A model generated the notes under the pieces. That model had not been told where the DNA came from. It saw nothing but the letters and a program-made list of their open reading frames with translations, and did not search any database. A DNA stretch of 64,000 bases. Source: Bog-159 sp035308525 (GTDB lineage Bacteria; Acidobacteriota; Terriglobia; Bryobacterales; Bryobacteraceae). This document shows, in pieces, positions 34,750 through 42,764 of this stretch. The stretch spans positions 1 to 64,000 of the forward strand of contig DATGGM010000124.1 of NCBI GenBank assembly GCA_035308525.1, given 5' to 3'. The number at the start of each line of letters is the position of its first letter. Position 1 is the first letter of the stretch. The position numbers and the translations under genes were made by a program.

Positions 34750-37491
34750 ATGACCACTCCAAAGCGTTTCCTTAGCCTTCTGGCGTTAACCATTATTACT
34801 TTTGCGCCCGCGGTATGCTCCGCGCAGGGACTGCCGGCCGGCGTGAGCAAGGTGACCTCCGTTGAAGGCATAACCGAATACCGACTGGACAACGGGCTGC
34901 ACTTCCTGGTGTTCCCCGATCCGTCGAAGCCCAACATCACCGTCAATATTACGTACCTGGTCGGCTCCAGGCATGAGGGATCCGGCGAGGGCGGCATGGC
35001 GCACCTGCTCGAACACATGGTGTTCAAAGGCAGCACGAACCACCTGAATATCATGCAGGAACTGACTGAGCACGGCTGCCGCCCGAACGGCACCACCAAC
35101 TTCGACCGCACGAATTACTTCGAAACGTTCAAGGCCAGCGATGAAAACCTGAAGTGGGCTCTCGACATGGAATCGGACCGCATGGTGAATTCCTTCATCA
35201 AGAAAGAGGACTTCGACAAGGAGTTCTCGGTGGTTCGCAACGAATTCGAGATGGGCGAGAACAACCCGTTCTCGGTACTGTTCGAGCGTACCATGGCGGC
35301 CGCCTACACGGCCCACAGTTATGGCCGTCCGGTGATCGGGAACAAATCGGATGTGGAACGCGTGACCATGGACAAACTGCAGGCGTTCTACCACAAGTAT
35401 TATCAACCGGACAATGCCGTACTCACGGTGGCCGGCCAGGTGGACGAGCCGAAGATCGTGGCACTGGTGAACCAGTACTTCGGCAAGATCCCGCGGCCAT
35501 CGCGCACGCTGACACCGACATACACGGTGGAGCCCGTGCAAGACGGAGAGCGGCTCACCATCGTGCGCAGGGTCGGCGAGATACAGGGAATTTTCGCCGT
35601 TTACCATACGCCCGACGGCGCCAACCCGGACCAACCGGCGCTCGACGTGCTGGCAAACGTGATGGGCGAACAGTCGTCGGGACGGTTGTACAAGTCGCTA
35701 GTAGACAACAAGAAGGCCACCCAGGTATTCGCCCAATCGATGGAGCAAAACGAGCCGGGATTGATCATGTTCGGCGCCATCCTCAACAAGACGGATTCGC
35801 TGGACGATGCGCGCAACACCATGCTCTCGACCATCGGCGGCGTGGTGAAGGAACCGCCCAGCAAAGAGGAAGTGGAGCGCGCCAAGGCCCGCCTGGAAAA
35901 GGAAGTTGACATGACCTTGCGCAATTCCGAGCGGGTCGGCCTGTTCATCAGCGAGTACCTGGCGCAAGGCGACTGGCGTCTTCTGTTCCATGATCGCGAC
36001 CTGCTGAGGAAAGTAACGCCGCAAGATGTGCAGCGCGTGGCCGCGGCCTATCTGAAGACCTCCAACCAGACCATCGGCGAGTTCATCCCCGACCCTAAGC
36101 CCGACCGCTCCGAGATAGCGGCCAAGACGGATGTCGCGGCCTTACTGAAAGACTACAAGGGCGAGGTGGCTATGGCCGCGGGTGAAGCCTTCGATCCGTC
36201 GCCCAAAAACATCGAATCGCGGCTCCAGCGCTACACATTGCCGTCCGGCATGAAGGTATCGCTGCTGCAGAAGAAGACGCGCGGCGCCAGCGTGCACGCC
36301 GTCATCACTCTCCGCTTCGGCGACCTGGATAGCCTGGCGGGCAAGGACGTCGCTGCCGACCTTGCGGGCTCCACCCTGATCCGGGGAACGGCCCACAAGA
36401 ACCGGCAGCAGATCCAGGACGAGATCGACAAGCTGAAAGCGCAGCTTAACGTGAACGGCGGCGCGACCAGCGCAAACGTCAGCATCGAAACCACGCACGA
36501 GAATCTACCTGCCGTGTTGCGCCTGGCCGGCGAAATCTTAAAGGAAGCCACGCTGCCGGAGTCCGAATTCGAAGAGATCCGCAAGGAGCAGTTGACCCAA
36601 CTCGATTTCGGAAAGACCGAGCCGCAGGCGCTGGCCTTCACTGAGATGCAACGGACCATGTATCCGTACCCCAAGGGCGACATACGTGCGACGCTGCCGA
36701 TTCCCGAGGAAATCGAAGAAGTGAAAAGCGTCAAACTGGAAGACGCCAAGGCCTTCTACAAGCACTATTATGGGGCGTCGAACGGCCAATTGGCCGTGGT
36801 GGGCGACTTCGATACTGCCGAGGTCAAGAAGGAAATCGAAGCCCAGTTCGGTGCTTGGAAGAGTCCTGCGCGGTTCGAGCGCGTCAAATTCGGCTTTCAG
36901 AAGATTGCGTCCGTAAACCAGACCATCGAGACGCCCGACAAGCAGAACGCCGTGTTCATCGCAGCCCAGCGGCTGCACGTCAGCGATAAAGACCCGGCTT
37001 ATCCAGCGCTGGTGATGGGGAACTACATGCTGGGCGGCGGATTCCTGAATTCGCGGCTGGCCACGCGCATCCGCGTGAAGGATGGTTTAAGCTACGGCGT
37101 GGGTTCGAGCCTGTCGGCCAAATCCTACGAAGAGGACGGGCAATTCCAGGTGTTCGCCATTGCGGCGCCGCAGAACGTGGCTAAGGTCGAAACGGCGTTC
37201 AAGGAGGAAATGCAACGAGCGCTGGCCGATGGTTTCACGCAAAAAGAACTGGACGACGACCGCACCGGCTGGCTGCAGGGCCAGCAGGTGAACAGGTCGG
37301 AAGACAACTCCCTGGTGCGCACGTTGACCAACCGGGATTACGATGGGCGCACCATGGCCTGGGACGAGGAACTGGAGAGGAAGATATCGGCCTTGACGCC
37401 CGACGATATCGCGCAAGCGGTGCGCCGCACAATCGACCTTTCGCAGGTTTCGATCGTGAAGGCCGGCGACTTCAAGAAGACCGCCAAGTAG
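34750..37491 (+). CDS. M16 (pitrilysin-type) zinc metalloprotease, double-domain
   Basis: The 913-residue protein has a signal peptide (SLLALTIITFAPAVCSAQG) and two tandem M16 units. The first holds the inverted zinc motif H85-LL-E88-H89 within MAHLLEHMVFKG, plus downstream acidic residues in FEMGENNP. The second unit (from about 490) lacks an HXXEH motif, as is normal for the non-catalytic half that closes the chamber. It probably degrades peptides in the periplasm. The ATG at 34750 is preceded by GAAAGG. The gene is divergent from the ECF sigma operon, and 150 bases between them hold both promoters. Confidence 0.9.
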   Translation: MTTPKRFLSLLALTIITFAPAVCSAQGLPAGVSKVTSVEGITEYRLDNGLHFLVFPDPSKPNITVNITYLVGSRHEGSGEGGMAHLLEHMVFKGSTNHLNIMQELTEHGCRPNGTTNFDRTNYFETFKASDENLKWALDMESDRMVNSFIKKEDFDKEFSVVRNEFEMGENNPFSVLFERTMAAAYTAHSYGRPVIGNKSDVERVTMDKLQAFYHKYYQPDNAVLTVAGQVDEPKIVALVNQYFGKIPRPSRTLTPTYTVEPVQDGERLTIVRRVGEIQGIFAVYHTPDGANPDQPALDVLANVMGEQSSGRLYKSLVDNKKATQVFAQSMEQNEPGLIMFGAILNKTDSLDDARNTMLSTIGGVVKEPPSKEEVERAKARLEKEVDMTLRNSERVGLFISEYLAQGDWRLLFHDRDLLRKVTPQDVQRVAAAYLKTSNQTIGEFIPDPKPDRSEIAAKTDVAALLKDYKGEVAMAAGEAFDPSPKNIESRLQRYTLPSGMKVSLLQKKTRGASVHAVITLRFGDLDSLAGKDVAADLAGSTLIRGTAHKNRQQIQDEIDKLKAQLNVNGGATSANVSIETTHENLPAVLRLAGEILKEATLPESEFEEIRKEQLTQLDFGKTEPQALAFTEMQRTMYPYPKGDIRATLPIPEEIEEVKSVKLEDAKAFYKHYYGASNGQLAVVGDFDTAEVKKEIEAQFGAWKSPARFERVKFGFQKIASVNQTIETPDKQNAVFIAAQRLHVSDKDPAYPALVMGNYMLGGGFLNSRLATRIRVKDGLSYGVGSSLSAKSYEEDGQFQVFAIAAPQNVAKVETAFKEEMQRALADGFTQKELDDDRTGWLQGQQVNRSEDNSLVRTLTNRDYDGRTMAWDEELERKISALTPDDIAQAVRRTIDLSQVSIVKAGDFKKTAK

Positions 37492-37516
37492 GACGGGCGG
37501 CCTGCGCTACACTCCG

Positions 37517-37700
37517 TCAGGCAACCGCAACGGCTGCATTTGCGGTGACCAAAGCCGCGCAACTGCCGGCTGCCGTCGTCTGCCCTGATCGCTCCATCAA
37601 AGTGATCGCCTTGCTGATCTGCTCCAGTCCCACGGACTGCTCCTCCCTCCCTGCACCGACCTGATCGACGAGCATCTTGACTTGCACCGTGACGGAAAGC
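37517..37700 (-). pseudogene. Remnant of a methyl-accepting chemotaxis protein C terminus
   Basis: The minus strand reads SVTVQVKMLVDQVGAG, then EQSVGLEQISKAITLME and a short Ala-rich tail before a stop at 37517. This matches the coiled-coil end of the cytoplasmic signalling domain of chemoreceptors, including the EQ.QGI.QI..AI..M pattern. Nothing upstream belongs to a receptor; the sequence runs straight into the 3' end of the sulfotransferase gene at 37720. It is therefore a truncated leftover of a once complete gene. Confidence 0.6.
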
Positions 37701-37719
37701 AGGCCATCGGCGGCCCACG

Positions 37720-38718
37720 TCACAAGGAGTGACCTGCCCGAAGCCGGCCCCACAATCCGGCGCATTGGAATCGCAAATATGTTCGGATCAGATCCGGCCG
37801 GCCGACTACGCCAACACGTGCGATGGCATAGCGGAAACAGTGGTGGAGGCGCCAAAACCAGCGTTCCAGGGCGCGCACAGGACGGGTCTTGCCTTCAGTT
37901 CCGTACCCCAGCTCCTGCAACAGCTCGCCTGCCAGCGATTCAAAAAGCACGCGGTCAGAGGGACGCATCATGGCTTGCCACTTGCCCGCATTCGACCGCA
38001 CAATCACGCGGTCGCCATCTGGCGGATCTCCGTTGATCCATGGAGCGCCGCTGAGTGCATGCGGGCGGGGCGGAGAAGGTTTCAGTACGGCAGGGTCGTA
38101 TGGCTCGCCAAGAAAGGTACATATCTGCTTCATCACAGCCTCCGGATCTTGCAGCAGGCTCTCGTAGCGCACTTCTAAATAGGCGCCGGCGCTTTGCGCG
38201 GCGCCCGCTTGCCGCCCGGCTCGAACACTAGCCTTCCAACGGAGAGCGGCTGTGGCTAGATTACCTTCAAACGCCACTCTGAGCGCCGACACCGCGGCAT
38301 CGCGCCCATCCCGGATGATGTGGAGTATCTGCGCGGTCGGAAACAGTTCCCGGAGCAGCGGAATATCGGTGACGTATTGCGGAGTCTTGTCGCCCCAACG
38401 CGTCTTCTTCTCTTGTTTCGCCCAAGTCCCGAATAAGAGGCACAGCACTTCCCGAAACGTGCGGCAGCCGCAGAACGCCGCCGGCTCCAGATCGATCCGC
38501 CACGTTCTTATAGACCGCGTACTCAGAATGATCTTGCCGAGCCGGATGGCATCTGCTCGATTCCCTGGGTCTCCATAAGCCCGGTAGTATGTCGGAATAA
38601 ATTGTGATTCAGGCGGAAACGTTAGATTGGGGTGGGAGCGTAAAAGGTTGCGTAGGAGCGTTGTTCCACTTCGTGGCCACCCTACGATGAAGATTGGAGG
38701 CCGGGCTAACCCACACAT
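37720..38718 (-). CDS. Sulfotransferase family protein
   Basis: The 332-residue protein has the PAPS 5'-phosphosulfate-binding loop GWPRSGTTLLRNLL at residues 13-26 and the 3'-phosphate motif IRDGRDAAVSALR at about 134-146, both diagnostic of the sulfotransferase fold. It transfers sulfate from PAPS to a hydroxyl or amine, most likely on a polysaccharide or glycolipid. Its start overlaps the end of the upstream glycosyltransferase gene by 13 bases, so the two probably modify the same surface glycan. There is no signal peptide. It ends next to a chemoreceptor remnant. Confidence 0.88.
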   Translation of the reverse strand: MCGLARPPIFIVGWPRSGTTLLRNLLRSHPNLTFPPESQFIPTYYRAYGDPGNRADAIRLGKIILSTRSIRTWRIDLEPAAFCGCRTFREVLCLLFGTWAKQEKKTRWGDKTPQYVTDIPLLRELFPTAQILHIIRDGRDAAVSALRVAFEGNLATAALRWKASVRAGRQAGAAQSAGAYLEVRYESLLQDPEAVMKQICTFLGEPYDPAVLKPSPPRPHALSGAPWINGDPPDGDRVIVRSNAGKWQAMMRPSDRVLFESLAGELLQELGYGTEGKTRPVRALERWFWRLHHCFRYAIARVGVVGRPDLIRTYLRFQCAGLWGRLRAGHSL

Positions 38719-39704
38719 TTCCAGTATTGGACCAGTCTGCTCACTCGCGAACGAGCGTCACTCCTCAATTGATCGAATTTGTCCATAGTCTCTTGCCTAA
38801 CCGGCCGGCGCACGTGACGGGCCCGAGCAACGTAGGTGAGACCACCCCAAACCCCGGCGATGAATTTTGAAAAATAGCCACGCAGCAACGAGCACCATGC
38901 GAGGGCTGCCAGCCGGGGAGCGAGAAAGCCAAATAACCGGGAAGCGGGTATATCCCGGTAGCCCAGCAAGATGAGATTTCTCGGATTGTGATAGAAGTCG
39001 CGTCCGCCTTCACGTGTTTCATCAGATAAGAAGTGGTGTACCTCCACGGCCGGCGTATACCAGATCTCAAATCCGGCCTCCAACATGCGAAACGCCAGAT
39101 CCGCACCCTCCATATTGATAAAGAGCGCATCCCAATACGGTTCCACAGCGTTGAACACGCTGCGCCGAAATGCGCAAGCGCCCTCTGAAATAAATGTCGT
39201 CTGACGATCCCAACAATCGCGGCGATCGTGCACCCAGGGGTGGCACCAGTCCCGGGCGCTTCTTTCATTCGTGCCAGGATTGTTAATGCCGAAGTTTATA
39301 CAGCCGGCATTTGGGTGCCTGTCGAATGCAGCCGCAATCTCCCGGAGCGCGGAACTGTCCGCCAAGCTCACGTCGTTGTCGAGCATTACGACAATCTCGC
39401 TCGAGGCGGCTCCGATCGCGCGATTGCGCGCGGAGGTGCCTACGTTATCGGCCAGTTCGATCAGAGTGCAGCCGGATGATTTTCGTCTGATCAATGGCAG
39501 GATGTCGGGACCGGAATTGTTGTCTACAACGATAACCTGGACCGGCCGATACTCTTGCGCGGATACTGTCTGAAGGAGGCGCGATAATTCGGGCAACCGC
39601 CGGTAATTCAGAATGGCGACGGTTATCGGTGTGCCGCCCGGCGTCTCGTGCTGTAAGCCAGAATTTCTGTCCTTAGTATCCGGATTGCCGGTCAGGTTTA
39701 TCAT
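38706..39704 (-). CDS. Family 2 glycosyltransferase
   Basis: The product (about 332 residues from the ATG at 39704) has a GT-A fold start (ITVAILNYRRLPELSRLLQT), the nucleotide-binding block VQVIVVDNNSGPDILPLI, a DXD-type motif MLDNDVSL and an acceptor-side region NMEGADLAFRMLEAGFEI. It resembles rhamnosyl- or related transferases acting on cell-surface polysaccharides. The frame is open to a GTG at 39785, but a TATAAT promoter box at 39786-39791 makes that start impossible, so 39704 is preferred. Its 3' end overlaps the sulfotransferase start, indicating a two-gene glycan-modifying unit. Confidence 0.85.
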   Translation of the reverse strand: MINLTGNPDTKDRNSGLQHETPGGTPITVAILNYRRLPELSRLLQTVSAQEYRPVQVIVVDNNSGPDILPLIRRKSSGCTLIELADNVGTSARNRAIGAASSEIVVMLDNDVSLADSSALREIAAAFDRHPNAGCINFGINNPGTNERSARDWCHPWVHDRRDCWDRQTTFISEGACAFRRSVFNAVEPYWDALFINMEGADLAFRMLEAGFEIWYTPAVEVHHFLSDETREGGRDFYHNPRNLILLGYRDIPASRLFGFLAPRLAALAWCSLLRGYFSKFIAGVWGGLTYVARARHVRRPVRQETMDKFDQLRSDARSRVSRLVQYWKCVG

Positions 39705-39785
39705 CGAACGCTTCGTTGAGATTCTCCCCGAGTGCCGGGCATTCGTAGCAGTTGCATCTTGGTCCCGGCGCCGCGTCAGGGTCAC

Positions 39786-39791
39786 ATTATA
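39786..39791 (-). promoter_or_regulatory. Consensus -10 box for the glycosyltransferase-sulfotransferase unit
   Basis: A perfect TATAAT on the minus strand lies 82-87 bases upstream of the preferred glycosyltransferase ATG. No strong -35 is visible at 17 bases spacing. Perfect boxes are rare in this GC-rich window, so the hexamer is probably functional. Confidence 0.4.
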
Positions 39792-39826
39792 GCAGGCAAC
39801 CCGGCGAAAACGAGTGGATCAACCGC

Positions 39827-40342
39827 TTAAAGTTGCCCAGCCACCCACGCGGCCAGGTCTTTCAGTTGCTTTTCCGTCCTGGCTGCGTCCACGCCGACAG
39901 GAGCGAGACTGAGAAAGTAGCGCACCTTGCCCTTTTGAGCATGAATGGCATGGCGGGCGTCCATGTACGCGGTGTCCCAATCTCCTGGCACATCCGTGTT
40001 GGGTCCATAGAATGCGCTCAATTTCTTGAAGGTCTCTTTAGCGGCCGCGGGAGAGGACTCCACATAGATTCTGAAGAGGAGCTGGCGCGAACGACCCTTT
40101 GCTGCCTGATACGTGCAATCGGTCCCCGTTGGGCTGTTTCGAAACGCGGCGGGCGCCTTGGATGGCACGGGCGCGCCGTAGGGTTGCTCCAGAACTTTGG
40201 CCAACTGAGCGGCAGGCAACATCGTGCATGCGTCGGAGGGAGGATCCTTCGCCAGGACAGCTTGATTGCAGAAAAACATGGCGACGGTCAAACATATCGC
40301 GTTCGGCAACGCACGCGCATTGAATATTTGCCAATAGCTCAT
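39827..40342 (-). CDS. Exported protein of unknown function (about 171 aa)
   Basis: The product begins with a long signal peptide (LPNAICLTVAMFFCNQAVLAK) and has a mature domain with two Cys (DACTMLPAAQLAKVLEQPYG and GTDCTYQAAKG). This pattern is seen in small lipocalin-like or DUF3558-like exported proteins that start with a disulfide-linked CXLL segment. I do not assign a function. AGGAG lies seven bases before the ATG at 40342; the longer frame to 40423 is not needed. It is divergent from the exported RidA gene. Confidence 0.72.
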   Translation of the reverse strand: MSYWQIFNARALPNAICLTVAMFFCNQAVLAKDPPSDACTMLPAAQLAKVLEQPYGAPVPSKAPAAFRNSPTGTDCTYQAAKGRSRQLLFRIYVESSPAAAKETFKKLSAFYGPNTDVPGDWDTAYMDARHAIHAQKGKVRYFLSLAPVGVDAARTEKQLKDLAAWVAGQL

Positions 40343-40486
40343 CGCGGGCTCCTTATGGAAATTTCCCTTACAGCCGGAATTTCCATAATACACTTCCCGC
40401 CATCCTCCGGAAGTGTGGTCCAATCGTTGAAATGGCCATGGGCATTGCGTAAGGAAACGAAATCCAACACATCGGAGAATCCACAG

Positions 40487-40951
40487 ATGAGATTAAGCAT
40501 CACCGAGCGGCATTCACAGCCAATCCGGCCGCGCTTCTGGCTGGTGGGCATGGTGGCGTTCTGCATTCTTGGGAGCGCGTTTGCGCAAAACAAAGCCATC
40601 GACTTCCAGAAGGGCATGCCCTTCAGCGAGGGGTACGTGGCGGGCAATACTCTCTACGTAGCTGGCCAGCAAGGGCCCGACACGCAAGGCAAAGTCACGG
40701 GAACCGATATCACTTTACAGACCACGAATACCATTGCCGCAATCGAAAAGGTGGTCAAGAAAGCCGGCTTTCAGATGACGGACATCACATCCGTAACCGT
40801 TTATATCACGGACTTGAACGATGTCCCGAAGATGAATGAGGTCTATAAGAAGCTGATGCCGGATCCCAAACCGGCGCGCGCCACGGTGCAGGTTGCGGGC
40901 TTGATCGGTGGAGCGAAGATTGAAATTTCGGCCATTGCCGTGAAGCATTAG
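40487..40951 (+). CDS. RidA/YjgF-family protein with signal peptide
   Basis: The 154-residue product has a charged N terminus and a hydrophobic export signal (FWLVGMVAFCILGSAFAQN), followed by a complete RidA domain: SEGYVAGNTLYVAGQQGPD, KKAGFQMTDITSVTVYITDL and PARATVQVAGL with the conserved Arg. Cytosolic RidA hydrolyses reactive enamine/imine intermediates of PLP enzymes; here the signal peptide implies a periplasmic location, where the substrate is unknown. GGAGA precedes the ATG at 40487. The aldo/keto reductase-like gene follows after 23 bases, so both are probably co-transcribed. Confidence 0.87.
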   Translation: MRLSITERHSQPIRPRFWLVGMVAFCILGSAFAQNKAIDFQKGMPFSEGYVAGNTLYVAGQQGPDTQGKVTGTDITLQTTNTIAAIEKVVKKAGFQMTDITSVTVYITDLNDVPKMNEVYKKLMPDPKPARATVQVAGLIGGAKIEISAIAVKH

Positions 40952-40974
40952 CGCGTCGTTCGATGGCGTAGCAA

Positions 40975-41793
40975 ATGGACCGAACCGTGATTCTGGCTCC
41001 GGACATGCCGGAGGTGTGCCGGCTGGGCCTGGCCACCCGCGGCGGGTCCGGCTCGCAACCCGCGGACATTGCGTGCGCCATCGAACGCGGCGTCAACTAT
41101 CTGAATTGGTGCGGTCATCCGGACGGGCTGAGCCGCGCAATTGCCCAGCTCGGCGCGGCCCGATCCAAGGTTGTGGTTGCCGTCCAATTTCAATCGAGAA
41201 ACCGCTGCGAGGCCGCCAGCGAGTTCGAATTCTACCTGGAGCAGTTGCGGACGGACTACATCGACATCGCCACGCTCTATTACGTCGAATCCAGCGCAGA
41301 GTGGGATACGATCACGGCCCCCGACGGAACCCGGAAATATCTGCAAGCCGAGAAACAGGCGGGCCGCCTCCGTCTGATTGGCCTGACTACGCACCAGCGC
41401 CCGCTGGCCGCGAACTGGGCGCAGACAGGCCTCCTGGATATGCTGATGGTCCGCTATAACGCCGCCCACCGAGGGGCCGAGGATGATCTCTTTCCTGTGA
41501 CTTCTCCGCGTAGGATTCCGGTTGTTACTTTTACCGGGCTGCGTTGGGGAGCGCTGCTGAAGCCCACGCCTGATGATCCGCCGGGCTTCCGGCCGCCAAC
41601 ACCGGCCGACTGTTACCGGTTTTGCCTGGCGAACCGGAACGTCGCCGTTGCGCTGATGGCTCCCGCTAACCGTGGGGAATTGGAGAACGATCTGAAGCTT
41701 CTGGAAGACTGGCGGGCGCCAACCGGAGCTGAGATGGTGGCGATTCGCGCGCACGGCGAGCGGGTCCGCCGCCACGCTGGAACCTTTTGGTAA
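40975..41793 (+). CDS. Aldo/keto reductase-like protein lacking the catalytic tetrad
   Basis: The 272-residue protein follows the AKR barrel order (VCRLGLATRGG, then an early-barrel block NYLNWCGHPDGLSRAI, then LRTDYIDIATLYYV). The residues expected at the catalytic Asp, Tyr, Lys and His read Asn, Cys/Gly, Val/Gln and Tyr, so classical hydride transfer looks impossible. It may be a binding protein or a diverged enzyme. The start ATG at 40975 lies 23 bases after the RidA gene. It has no signal peptide, unlike its neighbour. Confidence 0.75.
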   Translation: MDRTVILAPDMPEVCRLGLATRGGSGSQPADIACAIERGVNYLNWCGHPDGLSRAIAQLGAARSKVVVAVQFQSRNRCEAASEFEFYLEQLRTDYIDIATLYYVESSAEWDTITAPDGTRKYLQAEKQAGRLRLIGLTTHQRPLAANWAQTGLLDMLMVRYNAAHRGAEDDLFPVTSPRRIPVVTFTGLRWGALLKPTPDDPPGFRPPTPADCYRFCLANRNVAVALMAPANRGELENDLKLLEDWRAPTGAEMVAIRAHGERVRRHAGTFW

Positions 41794-41814
41794 CGGCAGG
41801 CACTCGAGGCCGAG

Positions 41815-42045
41815 CTACTCCGCAATCTTCGCCAGCCTCTTATACGCCCTGATCGCGGCGTTCTGAAATTCCCAAGCATCTTGTCCGCCCGGCGGCTCGC
41901 CCTGCCACTGGAGCTGCCAGGCGAACCCCCGCAAGAGCGGACGGGCGACTACGGTCAGGGCCTGGTCGGCGTACGCGGGATACTGCCGGGCGGCTTCCGC
42001 GAGGGCCAGGCGGTTCAATTCGGCGTCGATCTCGATCGGGGGCAT
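41815..42045 (-). CDS. Small hypothetical protein (76 aa)
   Basis: The 76-residue product is mostly helical, with an Ala/Arg-rich first half (ELNRLALAEAARQYPAYADQ) and an aromatic centre (FAWQLQWQGEPPG). No family is recognised and there is no signal peptide. The ribosome site is weak. Codon use looks normal for the window, and the frame fills the gap between two plus-strand genes, so I consider it a likely but unproven gene. Confidence 0.5.
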   Translation of the reverse strand: MPPIEIDAELNRLALAEAARQYPAYADQALTVVARPLLRGFAWQLQWQGEPPGGQDAWEFQNAAIRAYKRLAKIAE

Positions 42046-42108
42046 CCGGGTATGATACCGGAATGCATGCGGCGCCGCGGGGCTCCCTTACTGTGCAATA
42101 ATTCCGGC

Positions 42109-42756
42109 ATGGCAGTCCTCGCTCCGGCGCTCTCCCCCGACTTTTTGCCGGCGTCCAACAACGACCCATGCGTCGCCGACCTTTTGCTCGACATCGTGGA
42201 GCGCGCGATGCACGCTTCGCTATCCGAGTGGCTGTTCTTCCGCGAGTTGCGCGTGGGGACTGCCCGGCGCAACGGCAATGTGCAGCGCCTCGACGCCTTA
42301 GCTCTAAACTCCTTTCCGCACACCGGCATGAAGCGCGTGTGTTACGAGGTGAAGATTTCGCGTGCCGACTTCCGGGCGGAGCTGAAGCACCCGCTCAAAC
42401 GCCGCATCGGGATGCGTTATTCCAACGAGTTCTATTTCGTGACCCCGGCCGGCCTGGTGGACGTTGCGGAGATACCGGCAGACTGCGGCTTGGTGGAGGC
42501 CGGGATTGGCACGGCGGACGAGTGGAAGCGCCTGATCCGGCGGCAAGCCGGGTTCTTCAGCTTCGATCCGGATACCCGGCATTACTGCATCATCACCGTT
42601 CCGGCGCCATGGCGCGATACACCCGGCCCGACCTGGCAACTGGTCGCCGCCATGCTGCGGCATCAACGGCGGGAGTTGGAGGATCGGCCCCCCAAGCCGC
42701 CCGCCCAGCAGCGCCTCACTTTTGCCGGCAGTCTCCAAGCAACTGAGAGAATGTAA
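42109..42756 (+). CDS. MmcB-like protein, probable PD-(D/E)XK nuclease fold
   Basis: The 215-residue protein contains QRLDALAL followed about 20 residues later by CYEVKISRADFRAELKHP, the Asp...Glu-X-Lys core of the PD-(D/E)XK superfamily in the form seen in MmcB-type DNA-repair proteins, then NEFYFVTPAGLV and IPADCGLVEA, also typical of that family. MmcB is an accessory factor in damage-induced mutagenesis in Caulobacter; the role here is inferred from similarity. The ATG at 42109 has no ribosome site but AATAAT ends six bases before it, suggesting a leaderless transcript. The frame is open upstream to 41881 without family similarity. Confidence 0.65.
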   Translation: MAVLAPALSPDFLPASNNDPCVADLLLDIVERAMHASLSEWLFFRELRVGTARRNGNVQRLDALALNSFPHTGMKRVCYEVKISRADFRAELKHPLKRRIGMRYSNEFYFVTPAGLVDVAEIPADCGLVEAGIGTADEWKRLIRRQAGFFSFDPDTRHYCIITVPAPWRDTPGPTWQLVAAMLRHQRRELEDRPPKPPAQQRLTFAGSLQATERM

Positions 42757-42764
42757 CGCAAATT

